From IMG/VR virus record IMGVR_UViG_3300032245_000465, positions 1 to 49,962 of that record: a stretch of DNA of 49,962 bases; one strand, 5' to 3'. Each line of letters opens with the position of its first letter. Positions within the stretch are counted from its first letter, which is position 1. The translations under genes and the position numbers were made by a program. The notes beneath the pieces were generated by a model, which was given only the letters and a program-made list of their open reading frames with translations, did no database searches and was not told where the DNA came from. The stretch is from a virus. Shown one piece after another: positions 1 to 4,889 of the stretch.

Positions 1-76
1 AAAGACTACCACCCGTGAGAGTCACCTCACTTCTCATCCTGCGGGTCACAGTATCCGCGAACAAAGCGGAACGTTC
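1..76. other. tRNA-cluster flank with hairpins, no gene seen
   Basis: No coding frame or complete tRNA is visible here. Read on the minus strand, it contains a stem TCCGC/GCGGA (54-58 with 66-70) just past the 3' end of the first tRNA. A second paired region has ACCCG/CGGGT arms around a GTGAG/CTCAC hairpin. It may be a processing or termination structure for the tRNA transcript, but there is no U-run. Confidence 0.3.
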
Positions 77-155
77 TGGTGCAGACCAGAGGACTCGAAC
101 CTCTGCGACAACCGGTGTTGGGCACCAATAGATGCCCGTCCTATCCATTATCTGC
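77..155 (-). tRNA. tRNA, provisional Trp(CCA), non-canonical anticodon loop
   Basis: A cloverleaf can be drawn on the minus strand: acceptor GCAGATA/GGTCTGC (last pair mismatched), a weak D-arm, T-arm AGAGG-TTCGAGT-CCTCT, discriminator A and an encoded CCA. The best anticodon arm is TTGGT-GCCCAAC-ACCGG, which puts CCA at 34-36 (Trp). Position 33 is then C rather than the near-universal U, and G32/C38 could pair and close the loop. The variable region is 7 nt. The identity is uncertain; a decayed or modified tRNA is possible. Confidence 0.6.
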
Positions 156-161
156 AAAACT

Positions 162-237
162 TGGCGCCCCGTAGGGGTTTCGATCCCCTTACCTCGACAG
201 TGACAGTGTCGCGCTCTCCCAATTGAGCTAACGGAGC
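162..237 (-). tRNA. tRNA-Asp(GUC)
   Basis: Complete 76-nt cloverleaf on the minus strand: acceptor GCTCCGT/ACGGGGC, anticodon arm CGACA-CTGTCAC-TGTCG giving anticodon GTC, T-arm AGGGG-ATCGAAA-CCCCT. The discriminator is G, as usual for Asp, and CCA is encoded. It follows tRNA-Glu in the same transcript. Confidence 0.93.
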
Positions 238-242
238 ATGAA

Positions 243-318
243 TGGTACACGGTACGGGAATCGAACCCGTCTTCCCAACGTGAAAGGCTGGTGTCCTAAA
301 CCGATAGACGAACCGTGC
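243..318 (-). tRNA. tRNA-Glu(UUC)
   Basis: Complete 76-nt cloverleaf on the minus strand: acceptor GCACGGT/ACCGTGT with a first G-U pair, D-arm GTCT/GGAC, anticodon arm CCAGC-CTTTCAC-GTTGG giving anticodon TTC, T-arm ACGGG-TTCGATT-CCCGT, discriminator A, encoded CCA. Confidence 0.93.
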
Positions 319-324
319 AAAAGA

Positions 325-410
325 TGGTGGATGCGGCTGGAGTTGAACCAGCAGTGCGCTAGGGCGGCGGATTTACAGTCCACTGGGGTTACCAATTTTC
401 CTACACATCC
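325..410 (-). tRNA. tRNA-Tyr(GUA)
   Basis: Class II tRNA of 86 nt on the minus strand. Acceptor is GGATGTG/CGCATCC and the anticodon arm GTGGA-CTGTAAA-TCCGC gives GTA. A long variable arm follows, as expected for bacterial tRNA-Tyr. Discriminator A and CCA are encoded. Confidence 0.93.
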
Positions 411-415
411 AGGGT

Positions 416-490
416 TGGTGGGTTGTGAGAGTTTCGAACTCCCGACATCCTCGGTGTAAACGAGGCGCTCTACCCCTGAGCTAACAACCC
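416..490 (-). tRNA. tRNA-Val(UAC)
   Basis: 75-nt cloverleaf on the minus strand: acceptor GGGTTGT/ACAACCC, D-arm GCTC/GAGC, anticodon arm CCTCG-TTTACAC-CGAGG giving TAC, T-arm GGGAG-TTCGAAA-CTCTC, discriminator A, encoded CCA. Confidence 0.94.
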
Positions 491-697
491 ATATTAAAAC
501 ATACTACAGGAACTCCACTTACCTCACAGGACCGTCTCCTGCTACTTCTGCTTTGTCATTACAGTTCAGCATACTCCACCGTGTCATATTTGGGTTTCCC
601 CTCAACTTTCATGTGCGTTGCACAGAGCCAGCCCGTCGGCTGGTTATCCTCAGTGCAAGCACCTAGCGGTGCTGACAACCTCTAATACATTTTAATA
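491..697 (-). other. Hairpin-rich spacer between tRNA-Val and tRNA-Leu
   Basis: This 207-nt gap has no convincing gene. On the minus strand it contains several GC-rich hairpins: AGCACC/GGTGCT, CCAGCC/GGCTGG inside a GCAC/GTGC pair, GTGC/GCAC, and CAGGA/TCCTG. A 17-codon frame with no Shine-Dalgarno site occurs inside it. It could be a folded non-coding RNA or a degenerate tRNA remnant. Only the hairpins are directly seen. Confidence 0.35.
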
Positions 698-782
698 TGG
701 TGCCCCAAAGGAGACTTGAACTCCTACGCCTCTCGGCACTGGCTTCTAAGACCAGCGTGTCTACCAATTCCACCATCGGGGC
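698..782 (-). tRNA. tRNA-Leu(UAG)
   Basis: Class II tRNA of 85 nt on the minus strand: acceptor GCCCCGA/TTGGGGC, anticodon arm CTGGT-CTTAGAA-GCCAG giving TAG, long variable arm, T-arm with GTTCAAG loop, discriminator A, encoded CCA. It is the first tRNA downstream of promoters P1 and P2. Confidence 0.94.
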
Positions 783-819
783 AATTTGTCACAACAGATT
801 GTTAATGAACTGTGTTCGT

Positions 820-837
820 CTGCAAACGATGTTGCAG
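820..837 (-). other. 5' stem-loop of the P1 transcript
   Basis: Hairpin CTGCAA-CATCGT-TTGCAG (minus strand) starts about 3 nt after the predicted P1 transcription start. Its loop matches the P2 hairpin loop in five of six positions, although the stem sequence differs. Confidence 0.5.
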
Positions 838-846
838 TGTTGGGTT

Positions 847-875
847 AGTATAACTGCATTTTACAATACTGTCAA
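847..875 (-). promoter_or_regulatory. Early sigma70-type promoter P1 (tRNA operon)
   Basis: Minus-strand TTGACA (870-875), 17-nt spacer, TATACT (847-852). It points at tRNA-Leu(UAG) and the following tRNAs. The sequence upstream of the -35 box is an imperfect copy of the one upstream of P2. Confidence 0.82.
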
Positions 876-919
876 ACTATTTTTCTGCGTTGTTGTAAAA
901 ACACAACTAGCACCCTTGT

Positions 920-939
920 TAGCAAAGCGATGTTTGCTA
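920..939 (-). other. 5' stem-loop of the P2 transcript
   Basis: Hairpin TAGCAAA-CATCGC-TTTGCTA on the minus strand begins a few nt after the predicted P2 start. Its position and loop sequence match the P1 hairpin. Confidence 0.5.
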
Positions 940-949
940 CAGTTTCACA

Positions 950-978
950 AGTATATGCGATCCTAGCGTTGCTGTCAA
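950..978 (-). promoter_or_regulatory. Early sigma70-type promoter P2 (tRNA operon)
   Basis: Minus-strand TTGACA (973-978), 17-nt spacer, TATACT (950-955). It lies ~100 nt upstream of P1 and shares its boxes, spacer length, upstream repeat and downstream hairpin. Confidence 0.82.
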
Positions 979-1029
979 CTGTTTTTTTCTGTTGTTGTAA
1001 AAATACTACACTGGTTGTTGACTATGCAA

Positions 1030-1200
1030 CACTTACCGATTCACAGTCTGTAAGTCATTTTCATCCAATGTAGGTAGTAAAATAGACTTTCCACTAAGTG
1101 GTATTGTTCGGTCCTTGGGACTAGCGACATGTTCAAAGTCTATTTTACTACAAACGGTTTTTACCATCGGCGTTTTCGCCACCGACTTCTCATCCCCGTT
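1030..1200 (-). other. Structured region with perfect 17-bp inverted repeat
   Basis: Positions 1074-1090 and 1135-1151 are perfect reverse complements (17/17). The 44-nt interval between them holds two smaller hairpins (CCAC/GTGG and GTCC/GGAC), so the RNA would fold as a branched structure on a long stem. Flanking hairpins are GGCG-TTTT-CGCC (1169-1180) and ACTTAC/GTAAGT (1032-1055). An 82-codon frame beginning with TTG inside the upstream terminator's U-run spans this, but it has no Shine-Dalgarno site and I do not trust it. A structured RNA or DNA cruciform site is more likely. Confidence 0.5.
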
Positions 1201-1274
1201 GCCGCCCTCATTATACCGGATGTTTATAGTGCCCGGAAGCTCGCGTTGCTCAGTACACTTTTCTAGAACCTTAG

Positions 1275-1309
1275 AAAACAAAAAACCCTAGGTGTTTTAA
1301 GCCTAGGGT
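1275..1309 (-). terminator. Rho-independent terminator of the P3 unit
   Basis: Minus-strand stem ACCCTAGG/CCTAGGGT (1285-1292 with 1302-1309), followed by TTTTTTGTTTT. It ends transcription coming from P3. Confidence 0.85.
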
Positions 1310-1337
1310 CCTGGAAGTTTGCAGTTGTTAATTTTGT

Positions 1338-1484
1338 TTAACTTTGCAGGTCTCCTGGACCCTGGGTACCCTCTAGTGGTGTGCGATCATTACTAATCTG
1401 TACGGTCGCAGACCACAAGGCCACTGGCATAAATGAATATGCTTGTGAGCAATGTTTGCGTCCGAGATTCAGTAGTGTTTGCAT
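1338..1484 (-). CDS. Small ORF (48 aa) in the P3 transcription unit
   Basis: The ATG at 1484 lies ~48 nt downstream of the P3 start and is preceded by a weak purine-rich AAAGAGAAAG. Translation begins MQTLLNLGRKHCSQAY and ends at TAA before the terminator. I recognise no family. It has a hydrophobic/aromatic middle (YSFMPVALW) but no clear membrane segment. The strong RNA structures across the frame make a non-coding role equally possible. Having its own promoter and terminator is what marks this frame as worth keeping. Confidence 0.4.
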   Translation of the reverse strand: MQTLLNLGRKHCSQAYSFMPVALWSATVQISNDRTPLEGTQGPGDLQS

Positions 1485-1510
1485 TTTGCTTTCTCTTTGT
1501 TTAAAAGTAC

Positions 1511-1529
1511 ACGTTACCCTATGTAACGT
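1511..1529 (-). other. 5' stem-loop of the P3 transcript
   Basis: Perfect 7-bp stem ACGTTAC/GTAACGT a few nt after the predicted P3 start. A similar stem, ACGTTAA/TTAACGT, occurs at 1819-1836 in the P4 leader, in the same flanking context (ATACGTTA...TAACGTGT). Confidence 0.5.
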
Positions 1530-1538
1530 ATGCTTGGA

Positions 1539-1567
1539 ATTATAATTTTATTTAGCCTTGCTGTCAA
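1539..1567 (-). promoter_or_regulatory. Early sigma70-type promoter P3 (full consensus)
   Basis: Minus-strand TTGACA (1562-1567), 17-nt spacer, TATAAT (1539-1544): a perfect match to the housekeeping-sigma consensus. A late-like GATAAATA lies slightly upstream (1591-1598). Confidence 0.88.
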
Positions 1568-1623
1568 GTACTTTTAACAGTTTTGGCAAAATATTTATCA
1601 TCTTGTTGCAATTTCAATAACTT

Positions 1624-1722
1624 TGGTGCCCTTGGCAGGACTCGAACCTGCACACTGTGGCTTATCTAGCCACTGCTTTGGCGAGGTATAAGCTCGCTTC
1701 TTTACCATTAAGCTACAAGGGC
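1624..1722 (-). tRNA. tRNA-Ile(UAU)-like, 99 nt, expanded variable region
   Basis: Acceptor GCCCTTG/CAAGGGC, T-arm GCAGG-TTCGAGT-CCTGC, discriminator A and encoded CCA are all good. Anticodon arm GCGAG-CTTATAC-CTCGC has U33, A37 and anticodon TAT (Ile, AUA codons). Between it and the T-arm lie 29 nt containing a second perfect arm, GTGGC-TAGATAA-GCCAC. That arm has the geometry of an anticodon arm followed by a 5-nt variable loop, with GAT (also Ile) at 34-36 but A at 33. tRNA-Ile is normally class I, so the extra arm is anomalous. The D-stem has one mismatch. Confidence 0.7.
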
Positions 1723-1725
1723 ATT

Positions 1726-1810
1726 TGGTGCGACTGACCGGACTCGAACCGGTACGCTGTGAAGCGAGAGATTTTAAGTCTCTTGTGTCTACCAATTTCA
1801 CCACAGTCGC
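1726..1810 (-). tRNA. tRNA-Leu(UAA)
   Basis: Class II tRNA of 85 nt on the minus strand: acceptor GCGACTG/CAGTCGC, anticodon arm AGAGA-CTTAAAA-TCTCT giving TAA, long variable arm, T-arm CCGG-TTCGAGT-CCGG, discriminator A, encoded CCA. It is transcribed from P4. Confidence 0.94.
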
Positions 1811-1818
1811 ATTAAGAC

Positions 1819-1836
1819 ACGTTAAAAAATTAACGT
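1819..1836 (-). other. Leader stem-loop upstream of tRNA-Leu(UAA)
   Basis: Perfect stem ACGTTAA/TTAACGT with a T4 loop in the P4 leader, shortly before the tRNA 5' end. It resembles the P3 5' hairpin in stem and flanks. Confidence 0.45.
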
Positions 1837-1880
1837 ATTCGTAATCGTATGCTGTGGAATGCCTTGTAGTTCATGTATGT

Positions 1881-1909
1881 ATAATAGCTTGAATTTTTAT
1901 TTATGTCAA
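1881..1909 (-). promoter_or_regulatory. Early promoter P4 overlapping a late motif and a stop codon
   Basis: Minus-strand TTGACA (1904-1909), 17-nt spacer, TATTAT (1881-1886). The -35 hexamer is also the last two codons (Leu-Thr) of the DUF2452 gene, whose TAA follows immediately. The spacer contains CATAAATA (1898-1905), a T4-type late promoter element. The tRNA pair downstream could therefore be transcribed early and late. Confidence 0.78.
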
Positions 1910-2386
1910 CCGCGATTCTTCTATCTCTAACCAAGTATGATCGCCCATGTACTTGACTTGTGTTTGGTACTCGTAGTCCTCTGGCGCACTACTTGACCAA
2001 TCGTTGGGACCAGTGTGTGTTAGCAACACATGTTGCTTTCGTTTGTCCCATACCAGCCAGTAGGCTTGTCCCATAACAGGACTAAACTGGTATACTGCGG
2101 CATGTACTGCATCTGTAACATCAAGACGCCTTTTGATTGACTGTGCTTGTTTTTCCAGTACTGCTACCAGTTCCATAATCCTATCATATTCCTGCTGGGC
2201 ATACATCCTAGCATGGTTGATCATTAGATCTTTTTGCTTGGTAACAGGTACCATTTCAAACTTAGGACCACCTGCTTCAGTGGCATAAGGTGTTACATTG
2301 CGATTGAAAAAGGGTATGAGGGAACCGCCTACATCTGCATCGTAGCTGTTTCTGCCTTTTGCTGTGTTAGACTTACGTTTTCCCAT
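1901..2386 (-). CDS. DUF2452-family conserved phage protein
   Basis: A 161-aa protein starting at the ATG that gives MGKRKSNTAKGRNSYDADVG. The frame extends five codons upstream, but that extension runs toward the tRNA. The C-terminal half (residues ~95-160) has the pattern FSPVMGQAYWLVWDKR ... PNDW ... GDHTWLEI, characteristic of the DUF2452 family common in T4-like cyanophages and some bacteria. Its function is unknown. A helical stretch around residues 55-90 (HARMYAQQEYDRIMELVAVL) looks coiled-coil-like. It lies between tRNA-Arg and tRNA-Leu, so it is probably transcribed with the tRNAs from P5. Its last codons form the -35 box of P4. Confidence 0.75.
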   Translation of the reverse strand: MGKRKSNTAKGRNSYDADVGGSLIPFFNRNVTPYATEAGGPKFEMVPVTKQKDLMINHARMYAQQEYDRIMELVAVLEKQAQSIKRRLDVTDAVHAAVYQFSPVMGQAYWLVWDKRKQHVLLTHTGPNDWSSSAPEDYEYQTQVKYMGDHTWLEIEESRLT

Positions 2387-2407
2387 GCAGTTACTTAGCA
2401 AGTTATT

Positions 2408-2482
2408 TGGTCCGGCGCACAGGAATCGAACCCGTATTCTAGAGGTAGAAGCTCTATGTATTATCCGTTATACGAACGCCAG
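2408..2482 (-). tRNA. tRNA-Arg(UCU)
   Basis: 75-nt cloverleaf on the minus strand: acceptor CTGGCGT/GCGCCGG, D-arm GTAT/ATAC, anticodon arm TAGAG-CTTCTAC-CTCTA giving TCT, T-arm ACGGG-TTCGATT-CCTGT, discriminator A, encoded CCA. Confidence 0.93.
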
Positions 2483-2487
2483 GTGTT

Positions 2488-2562
2488 TGGTGGGCTCACT
2501 GTGAATTGAACACAGACTCAATCGATTATGAGTCGACTGCTTTACCATTAAGCTATGAGCCC
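2488..2562 (-). tRNA. tRNA with CAU anticodon (Met or Ile2)
   Basis: 75-nt cloverleaf on the minus strand: acceptor GGGCTCA/TGAGCCC, anticodon arm GTCGA-CTCATAA-TCGAT giving CAT, T-arm CTGTG-TTCAATT-CACAG, discriminator A, encoded CCA. The G1-C72 pair argues against an initiator. It may be elongator Met, or Ile2 if C34 is modified to lysidine. The predicted P5 start is only ~2 nt before its 5' end. Confidence 0.9.
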
Positions 2563-2570
2563 GATTGTGT

Positions 2571-2599
2571 ATTGTATGTGAAAGTTAGTTAAGCGTCAA
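2571..2599 (-). promoter_or_regulatory. Early sigma70-type promoter P5
   Basis: Minus-strand TTGACG (2594-2599), 17-nt spacer, TACAAT (2571-2576), directly after the stop codon of the gene ending at 2603. It drives tRNA(CAU), tRNA-Arg and the DUF2452 gene. Confidence 0.72.
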
Positions 2600-2602
2600 C
2601 CG

Positions 2603-4096
2603 TTATCTTCGTTCTCTGCCCAAACCAGCACTAGAGGTTGTGCGTTTTGGTCTAGGTGAAGCTTCTGGTTGGTCAACGGGGGGTGCAACATTTACTTGAG
2701 TCAGTTCCTCAAGCATTGTGCCAGTTTCAAAGAAATTGCGTAGGTATCCACCCATGATTTGGGTACGGAACTGACACAGTAAATTACCAGTTTTTTTAAC
2801 TGGCACACCAGGTTTTGGTTTTACCATGATTTGAACAGTTCGGCCTTTTTCACGAGTGGTTGCTTTGACTTCTAGATCCAACAACTTCATCTTTTCATAG
2901 AGGTCGTCAGTGTAGTGCATGATCTTGTAGTTTCCTGATGCTAGACTGTCATCAAGTTTAACCACTTCAACATCTTCTAGTTTTTCGCCACGGGCAAAGA
3001 ACAATGCTGCCTGTGCAAAGTGTTTTACAATAGCTGACTCACGTGCCGGACTTTGCTTTTCTACTTGTAGTGTCAGCTTGGGTACTACCACGTCATCATA
3101 AATTTTGTAGATGTTTTGGTAGATCTGTTCGTTGCCCAGTGCTGGATCAAACAATCCTTTGTATTGAGCTATGTTTACTTCAAAGCAGGTCTTGAACCAG
3201 GTCTGCAATGATTCATATTTTGTGCCAGAAATCTGGCCCAGCGTATCAGAGCTTCGTGTTTTAAGACTTAGTAGTGCAACACTACGTCCATCAATGGACA
3301 GCTTCAAGTCTGCTTTGGTACCTTTGGCGTCACTGGTGCCATCACTGAGCACGTCAATCACGTTGTTGTTAGGATCGTTACGAACAATAGTACAGGCCTT
3401 GTTCACGCGATCTGATTCGTTGGCATACTTGACTGCGCCCGCAAACAATGCGGCGATGTCTGGAGCATACTGTTGATTGTTGTGCATTTGAATAAATGCT
3501 TGTGCGCTCATTGCTGGCACAACTGCACGAAATTGCAAGGTATCTGTCTTGGAGCCTTTTTCAGGATACTTAACAGCCCGAGTAATAGAAAACACCACGT
3601 TTTTATTTTCAATTGAACTAACCACGTGCCCTACCATAGCTTTGACTTGTTCAAAAGTAACTGGCATGCCAAGGTTAGCAAACTTAGCCGAAGTAGCCAG
3701 TCCCATCATCAATTCGTTAAGATGCCCTGCGTTGTATGCTTTACCTGGTTGTGTTTGCCCATTGGTAGTACGACCAGTAAATCGCCCATCTTTAAATAAT
3801 GTGCCAAGAGAAACGGACTGTGGTTGATCGTGTAGATCACTGATGATTGTGATTTTAGGGGGCAGTGTGTAAGGCTGTCCTGCCTGCATGTTTTGTAGTG
3901 CAGTGGCCAGTTGCTGTGCAGACTCTGGAGAAATTTTTACTTTTTCCCCATAGGTCTCACGTTTAGCTGGCGTAATTTCTAAAGGTTGTCCTTTATTGAT
4001 CAAATCTACCAAGGTAGCCAAGTATGCACCACCGTGCTTTTTTAGCTCGGCTGCTGTTAGGTCTGTTTCAGTGATAATGTTAATAAGTTCGCGCAT
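2603..4096 (-). CDS. PD-(D/E)XK nuclease-like phage protein
   Basis: A 497-aa protein from the ATG at 4096 (MRELINIITETDLTAAELKK). An in-frame TTG six codons upstream is less likely. Residues ~260-281 read KADLKLSIDG then VALLSLKTR: a strand ending in Asp263, a turn, then Ser277-Leu-Lys279. This resembles the D-(X)n-(E/S)xK core of PD-(D/E)XK nucleases, with Ser where Glu is usual. The following SGTKYESLQTWF segment is also typical of such folds. The C-terminus is Pro/Arg-rich and likely disordered. The N-terminal ~25 residues resemble those of other phage proteins with a helical LTAAELKKHGG signature. It ends the uvsX-uvsY operon. The function is inferred from one motif only. Confidence 0.5.
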   Translation of the reverse strand: MRELINIITETDLTAAELKKHGGAYLATLVDLINKGQPLEITPAKRETYGEKVKISPESAQQLATALQNMQAGQPYTLPPKITIISDLHDQPQSVSLGTLFKDGRFTGRTTNGQTQPGKAYNAGHLNELMMGLATSAKFANLGMPVTFEQVKAMVGHVVSSIENKNVVFSITRAVKYPEKGSKTDTLQFRAVVPAMSAQAFIQMHNNQQYAPDIAALFAGAVKYANESDRVNKACTIVRNDPNNNVIDVLSDGTSDAKGTKADLKLSIDGRSVALLSLKTRSSDTLGQISGTKYESLQTWFKTCFEVNIAQYKGLFDPALGNEQIYQNIYKIYDDVVVPKLTLQVEKQSPARESAIVKHFAQAALFFARGEKLEDVEVVKLDDSLASGNYKIMHYTDDLYEKMKLLDLEVKATTREKGRTVQIMVKPKPGVPVKKTGNLLCQFRTQIMGGYLRNFFETGTMLEELTQVNVAPPVDQPEASPRPKRTTSSAGLGRERR

Positions 4097-4099
4097 CCA

Positions 4100-4107
4100 G
4101 TATTTAG
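4100..4107 (-). promoter_or_regulatory. Late promoter motif CTAAATAC
   Basis: T4-type late element between the methyltransferase and the nuclease-like gene. Its TAA is the methyltransferase stop codon. It ends only 3 nt before the downstream ATG, so a transcript from it would be almost leaderless. Confidence 0.5.
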
Positions 4108-4889
4108 TCTTCAACTAAATGCCAGTCCCTGTCCAGCCAAACATAATAGATATCTTCTTGACGCATGTAGCCGTATTTGTTTAGACTGTTGATCATGCTG
4201 TCGTTTATTAACTGTTTGTCAGCTAGATCATACCAGGATGTTTTGGTAGGATCCATTGGCGGAATATTGCTTTTGTACACGCAGGCGTGCAACCACGGAT
4301 CATCTTTATTCTTTAAGAAATACGCATCACGACAGTCAAATCCATTCACGGCCAGCATGTATACCAAACTGATAAAATTGTGATTGAAGTAGCTGTAGTT
4401 GGTACTACGACTTATTAAACGATTGTACACATAGTTGCTCTGCATAGGAAAGCATACTGCCAACATACCATTGACATTCATCTGCTCATTCCACAATTTC
4501 AATGTGTTCAGCGGATTCACTGCATATTGAAAACTGTTATGGCTCCAGATAAAATCTACTTCTCTACTCAGTACACGTTGCTTTTCAAAGTCGCCGTTGA
4601 TTATTTTAACACTAGCAGGCAGCATCTCAGGTTCAATTTGAGAAACGTTTTGATCCACTGCATAACATTTTAAATTACGTGGGCGTGATATTCTTTCAAT
4701 GCGTCCATCGTCGTGTTCTATTTCATCTATTGTTTCTAATCGAGCCCACCAATTGATATCCATGCCCGACCCACAACCCATATCAGCCACTGTTTCCAAG
4801 CTATCCAAATAGTCTGAGAACTGTGCAATACGTTCCAGCGTGTGCAAAGCATGTTGGTGACTTTGATGAGCGTTATTAAATTGATCCAT
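4104..4889 (-). CDS. SAM-dependent class I methyltransferase
   Basis: A 261-aa protein. Residues 36-42 are DMGCGSG, the glycine-rich SAM-binding motif I. AVDQN near residue 75 fits the acidic motif II region, and DFIWSHNSFQYA near 115 fits post-motif III/IV of small-molecule or protein methyltransferases. There is no DPPY/NPPY DNA adenine motif and no PC cytosine motif, so a DNA base is not the obvious substrate. The start overlaps the preceding 84-aa gene by 14 nt, which implies translational coupling. Its place after uvsY is not enough to assign a target. Confidence 0.72.
   Translation of the reverse strand: MDQFNNAHQSHQHALHTLERIAQFSDYLDSLETVADMGCGSGMDINWWARLETIDEIEHDDGRIERISRPRNLKCYAVDQNVSQIEPEMLPASVKIINGDFEKQRVLSREVDFIWSHNSFQYAVNPLNTLKLWNEQMNVNGMLAVCFPMQSNYVYNRLISRSTNYSYFNHNFISLVYMLAVNGFDCRDAYFLKNKDDPWLHACVYKSNIPPMDPTKTSWYDLADKQLINDSMINSLNKYGYMRQEDIYYVWLDRDWHLVED

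Larger units (their letters stand above)
876..1012. repeat. Imperfect repeat upstream of P1 and P2
   Basis: Two copies of a ~32-nt AT-rich element (about 876-907 and 979-1012) sit directly upstream of the two -35 boxes. Minus-strand shared core: TTTTTACAACAAC, then CAGAAAAA, then a few bases before TTGACA. This suggests a duplicated promoter cassette, possibly carrying an UP-like element. Confidence 0.6.
1280..1532 (-). ncRNA. Predicted ~250-nt structured transcript (P3 to terminator)
   Basis: The unit is bounded by a consensus promoter (P3) and a strong terminator, and contains no tRNA. The RNA would start with hairpin ACGTTAC/GTAACGT (1511-1529). It also has an 11-position stem with one C-C mismatch (1376-1386 with 1406-1416), a GGTC/GACC hairpin, and the terminator. 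It contains a 48-codon frame, so it may be a short mRNA, a dual-function RNA or a non-coding RNA. Confidence 0.45.

Noticed and set aside
238-459. Plus-strand frame across the tRNA cluster
   Set aside because: It is antisense to tRNA-Glu, tRNA-Tyr and tRNA-Val; the apparent peptide is made of tRNA complement.
579-632. 17-codon frame in the spacer before tRNA-Val
   Set aside because: No ribosome binding site and too short to separate from chance.
697-966. Plus-strand frame over tRNA-Leu and promoters P1/P2
   Set aside because: It covers a tRNA and promoter elements on the opposite strand and has no ribosome site.
1208-1230. TATAAT at about 1212-1217 as a further promoter
   Set aside because: No acceptable -35 hexamer at 16-18 nt and no extended -10; the surrounding bases are explained by hairpins.
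1033-1281. 82-codon minus-strand frame
   Set aside because: It starts with TTG inside the U-run of a terminator, has no Shine-Dalgarno site and is covered by a perfect inverted repeat and hairpins, so RNA or DNA structure explains it better than a protein.
1624-1722. Group I or other self-splicing intron in tRNA-Ile
   Set aside because: The extra segment is only about 23 nt, far too short for a self-splicing intron and without intron core elements.
1598-1804. Minus-strand frame over tRNA-Ile and tRNA-Leu
   Set aside because: Same-strand translation of two tRNA genes; not a protein.
2603-4114. TTG start for the nuclease-like protein
   Set aside because: It would overlap the late motif and the methyltransferase end; the ATG at 4096 gives a normal N-terminus.
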